From PCPOR2b sp965220385 (lineage in GTDB: Bacteria > Poribacteria > WGA-4E > PCPOR2b): a stretch of DNA of 64,000 nucleotides. Below the pieces are notes generated by a model, which searched no databases, was not told where the DNA came from, and was given only the letters and a program-made list of their open reading frames with translations. Below are positions 62,049 to 64,000 of this stretch, in pieces. The stretch spans positions 4,836,001 to 4,900,000 of the forward strand of contig OZ244825.1 in assembly GCA_965220385.1 (NCBI GenBank), read 5' to 3'. The translations under genes and the position numbers were made by a program. Within the stretch, counting starts at the first letter, position 1. Each line of letters opens with the position of its first letter.

Positions 62049-63512
62049 TTACCCTTTCGCCCCTTTGAGAATCCGCCAAGTTGTTCCGCCCCGACTATCC
62101 TGCAGCTCAATGTTGAGCTGCTCTAACTGATCGCGTATTTTATCCGCTGTATCCCAATCCTTGCGTTCCCTCGCATCCTCACGAACCTCCAGAATAAGAT
62201 TCATCAGCTCCTCTGTCAAAGCTGCATGTGCATCGCTAGCAACCTCCTCCTCAGTGTATATGCCAAGCACACTGCACACCTCAACCAAACTCCGATACGC
62301 TTGACTTAGGACACTTCTCCTCTCCTCCGAAGCAGTATCGTCGGTTGCCGCAAGAAACTGATTCACTTCGCCCACGAACTTGAAAATCGTTCCCAACGCC
62401 CCGGCGGTATTAAAGTCTTCATCCATCGCAGCCTCGAAACCCTGGCGCATCGTACTGCTCGATTCGAGCAAGCCCGCCGCTTCAGTGTCGTTTAATCCCT
62501 CAGAGGCATCCCCAGCTACATCTCGGTACGGACCGAGGGCATCAATACAATTATTCAACCGCCGAACAGCACTGCTCGATTCACTCAAGCTTGTTGGGTT
62601 ATAATCCAATGGATGGCGATACTGTGCAGAAATCAGAAAATGGCGAATCGCCTCAGGTGCATATTGCTGCACGGCATCGTGGACAAAGATGAAATTGCTC
62701 TCTGATTTACCCATCCGTCGCCCATCAATCTGCAAGAATGCCACATGCATCCAATATCGGACAAAGTTTTTTCCGGTCGCTACCTCGCTCTGGGCAATCT
62801 CATTTTCATGATGTGGGAATATGAGATCATGTCCGCCAGTGTGAATATCGATCGTTTCATCGAGGTGTTTCATCGCCATAGCAGAACATTCGATATGCCA
62901 ACCCGGTCTGCCCTTGCCCCAAGGGCTATCCCACCACGGCTCATCCGATTTAGACCTTTTCCATAGATCGAAATCCCGTGGATCTTCCTTCCGTTCATCA
63001 ACTTCAACGCGAGCACCGGCAAGCAGATCCTCCGGTTTACGATGGGAGAGCTTTCCATACTCCGCAAAGTGGTTGACGCGGTAATATACGTCTCCATCGA
63101 CCTCATACGCTGCCTGCTTGTCAATTAACGTCTGAATCAGGGCAATTATCTCCGAAATATGCTCCGTCGCTCTAGGATGAACGTCCGCTGAACGGATACC
63201 TAATTTGCCTGAATCTTCAAAATAGGCATCCACATATTTCTGAGCAAGTTCAGACGCATCAATCCCCTGCTCATTTGCACGATTGATAATCTTATCGTCA
63301 ATATCTGTCAGATTTTGAGCCATCGTGACGGTGTAGCCCTTATACTCAAGATAGCGACGAATAATATCAGAAACCAAAAACGTGCGAGCGTTACCGATAT
63401 GAAAGTAATCGTAGACAGTGGGCCCACAACTGTACATCAAAACTTTTCCCTCACGCAACGGCACAAATTCTTCCAACTGCCTTGTGAGGGAGTTATAAAT
63501 CTTTAAGGCCAT
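62049..63512 (-). CDS. cysS: Cysteinyl-tRNA synthetase
   Basis: A 487-residue class I aminoacyl-tRNA synthetase. The HIGH motif is HIGN at residues 38-41 (YDYFHIGNARTF), the zinc ligands include Cys29 in YSCGPT and the Cys/His set in WHIECSAMAMKHL and GGHDLIFPHHENE, and the KMSKS loop is RMGKSESNF. The C-terminal DALR-type domain and tail are complete. ATG 63512 is used; a TTG one codon upstream is possible. cysS is followed in transcription by the lipoprotein genes and preceded by ispF, an arrangement often seen in bacteria. Confidence 0.95.
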   Translation of the reverse strand: MALKIYNSLTRQLEEFVPLREGKVLMYSCGPTVYDYFHIGNARTFLVSDIIRRYLEYKGYTVTMAQNLTDIDDKIINRANEQGIDASELAQKYVDAYFEDSGKLGIRSADVHPRATEHISEIIALIQTLIDKQAAYEVDGDVYYRVNHFAEYGKLSHRKPEDLLAGARVEVDERKEDPRDFDLWKRSKSDEPWWDSPWGKGRPGWHIECSAMAMKHLDETIDIHTGGHDLIFPHHENEIAQSEVATGKNFVRYWMHVAFLQIDGRRMGKSESNFIFVHDAVQQYAPEAIRHFLISAQYRHPLDYNPTSLSESSSAVRRLNNCIDALGPYRDVAGDASEGLNDTEAAGLLESSSTMRQGFEAAMDEDFNTAGALGTIFKFVGEVNQFLAATDDTASEERRSVLSQAYRSLVEVCSVLGIYTEEEVASDAHAALTEELMNLILEVREDARERKDWDTADKIRDQLEQLNIELQDSRGGTTWRILKGAKG

Positions 63513-63571
63513 CAATTCTCTTTCTTACTTTTAGGTCCCGATTGAATCGGGAACGGAGGTCTCACTAACAC

Positions 63572-64000
63572 CTACTCTAATTCGGTCAGGCAGACAATAG
63601 CTTCAGCAGCTGCAGCTTTTCCTTCGCCAATGAAACCGAGTCCCTCCGACGTTGTCGCTTTGACATTAACCTGATTACTTGCAATATCCAGTGTTTCAGC
63701 AAGGCACCGGCGCATTGAAGGAATGTAAGGCGCCAACTTTGGCCGTTCCATAATCACCGTGCTGTCCACGTTCTGAATTGCATAATCCAAAGAAATTAAT
63801 GTCTTCACCTTACCGAGCAAAATTAGGCTATCAATCCCAGCATACGCTGGATCCGTATCGGGAAAATGTTGACCAATGTCACCTAGACCTGCTGCCCCGA
63901 GTATTGCATCACAAATGGCATGGGTTAGCACATCCGCATCAGAGTGACCAATCAAACCCAACTCGTATGGGATTGTTACCCCACCGAGTATCAATTTACG
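63572..64000 (-). CDS. ispF: 2-C-methyl-D-erythritol 2,4-cyclodiphosphate synthase, partial at window edge
   Basis: The window ends inside this gene. The visible 142 residues cover most of IspF of the MEP isoprenoid pathway, lacking only about the first 18 residues (the usual MRIGxGYDxHR start with the first metal-binding Asp and His). Seen are LILGGVTIPYELGLIGHSDADVLTHAI (metal His), GDIGQHFPDTDP, the CMP-binding part DSTVIMERPKLAPYI and KATTSEGLGFIGEG. Overlaps nothing; cysS starts 60 bases after its stop. Confidence 0.9.
   Translation of the reverse strand, partial: RKLILGGVTIPYELGLIGHSDADVLTHAICDAILGAAGLGDIGQHFPDTDPAYAGIDSLILLGKVKTLISLDYAIQNVDSTVIMERPKLAPYIPSMRRCLAETLDIASNQVNVKATTSEGLGFIGEGKAAAAEAIVCLTELE

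Noticed and set aside
1..64000. CRISPR arrays, rRNA or tRNA genes
   Set aside because: No regularly spaced direct repeats with unique spacers and no rRNA or cloverleaf tRNA pattern were noticed by eye; only the tandem and dispersed repeats listed above. A tRNA search program would be needed to exclude tRNA genes fully.

Overview
The window looks like a chromosomal stretch of a Candidatus Poribacteria-type bacterium (inference from content, not a database match). Pointers are a secreted FG-GAP protein ending in a PNPFNPETWIPY-type C-terminal sorting domain, several phytanoyl-CoA dioxygenase (PhyH) family proteins, many xylose-isomerase-like TIM barrels, Planctomycete/Poribacteria-style multipass membrane proteins, moderate GC, and intergenic gaps filled with dispersed palindromic repeats. 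TGA is an ordinary stop codon in most genes.

Layout. 1-1.37 kb: a complete or near-complete IS4-type insertion sequence. 1.7-3.0 kb: an MFS exporter. 3.2-27.2 kb: a long accessory catabolic region of mostly single genes with their own ribosome binding sites: three PhyH dioxygenases, three sugar-phosphate isomerase-like TIM barrels, SDR dehydrogenases and epimerases, cupins, a polysaccharide deacetylase, a SelA-like PLP enzyme, a class III aminotransferase, a RidA-like protein, two metallophosphoesterases, a cyclase, a GH32-like glycosidase, a galactonate-dehydratase-type enolase and a GH105 hydrolase fused to a degenerate M14-like domain. Together they suggest breakdown of unusual sugars, sugar acids or uronates. 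27.3-35.1 kb: exported and envelope proteins. 35.4-42.8 kb: a kelch protein, a nucleotidyltransferase/small-protein pair, a metallo-beta-lactamase-fold hydrolase and two paralogous membrane proteins. 43.2-52.5 kb: a flavin disulfide reductase, MqnC, an Ldh2-type dehydrogenase, DUF169, a cupin, a TPR/transglutaminase lipoprotein and aldose 1-epimerase. 52.8-59.4 kb: a duplicated sigma-54 controlled cassette. 59.4-64 kb: dprA, two small lipoproteins, cysS and the start of ispF.

The most unusual content is two apparent selenoprotein genes about 3.2 kb apart. In the exported rhodanese at 38295-38777, two in-frame TGA codons (TGA-AGC-TGA) replace both cysteines of the active-site CxC motif, giving UxU. 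In the envelope-anchored peroxiredoxin-like protein at 33656-35080 (minus), an in-frame TGA replaces the first cysteine of the WCxxC motif. Each TGA is followed at the right distance by a small hairpin that fits the bacterial SECIS pattern, and the correct reading frame continues through the conserved C-terminal half of each domain.

The second unusual system is the 52.8-59.4 kb region. Two copies of a cassette are each preceded by the C-terminal end of a sigma-54 enhancer-binding protein, GTGCG/CGCAC inverted repeats that look like enhancer sites, and a near-perfect -24/-12 promoter. Each promoter drives a single-pass membrane protein with the same N-terminal anchor, then a small secreted protein, then TolB-like propeller genes. 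A second, truncated copy of the dprA 3' end at the boundary marks the junction of an old tandem duplication.
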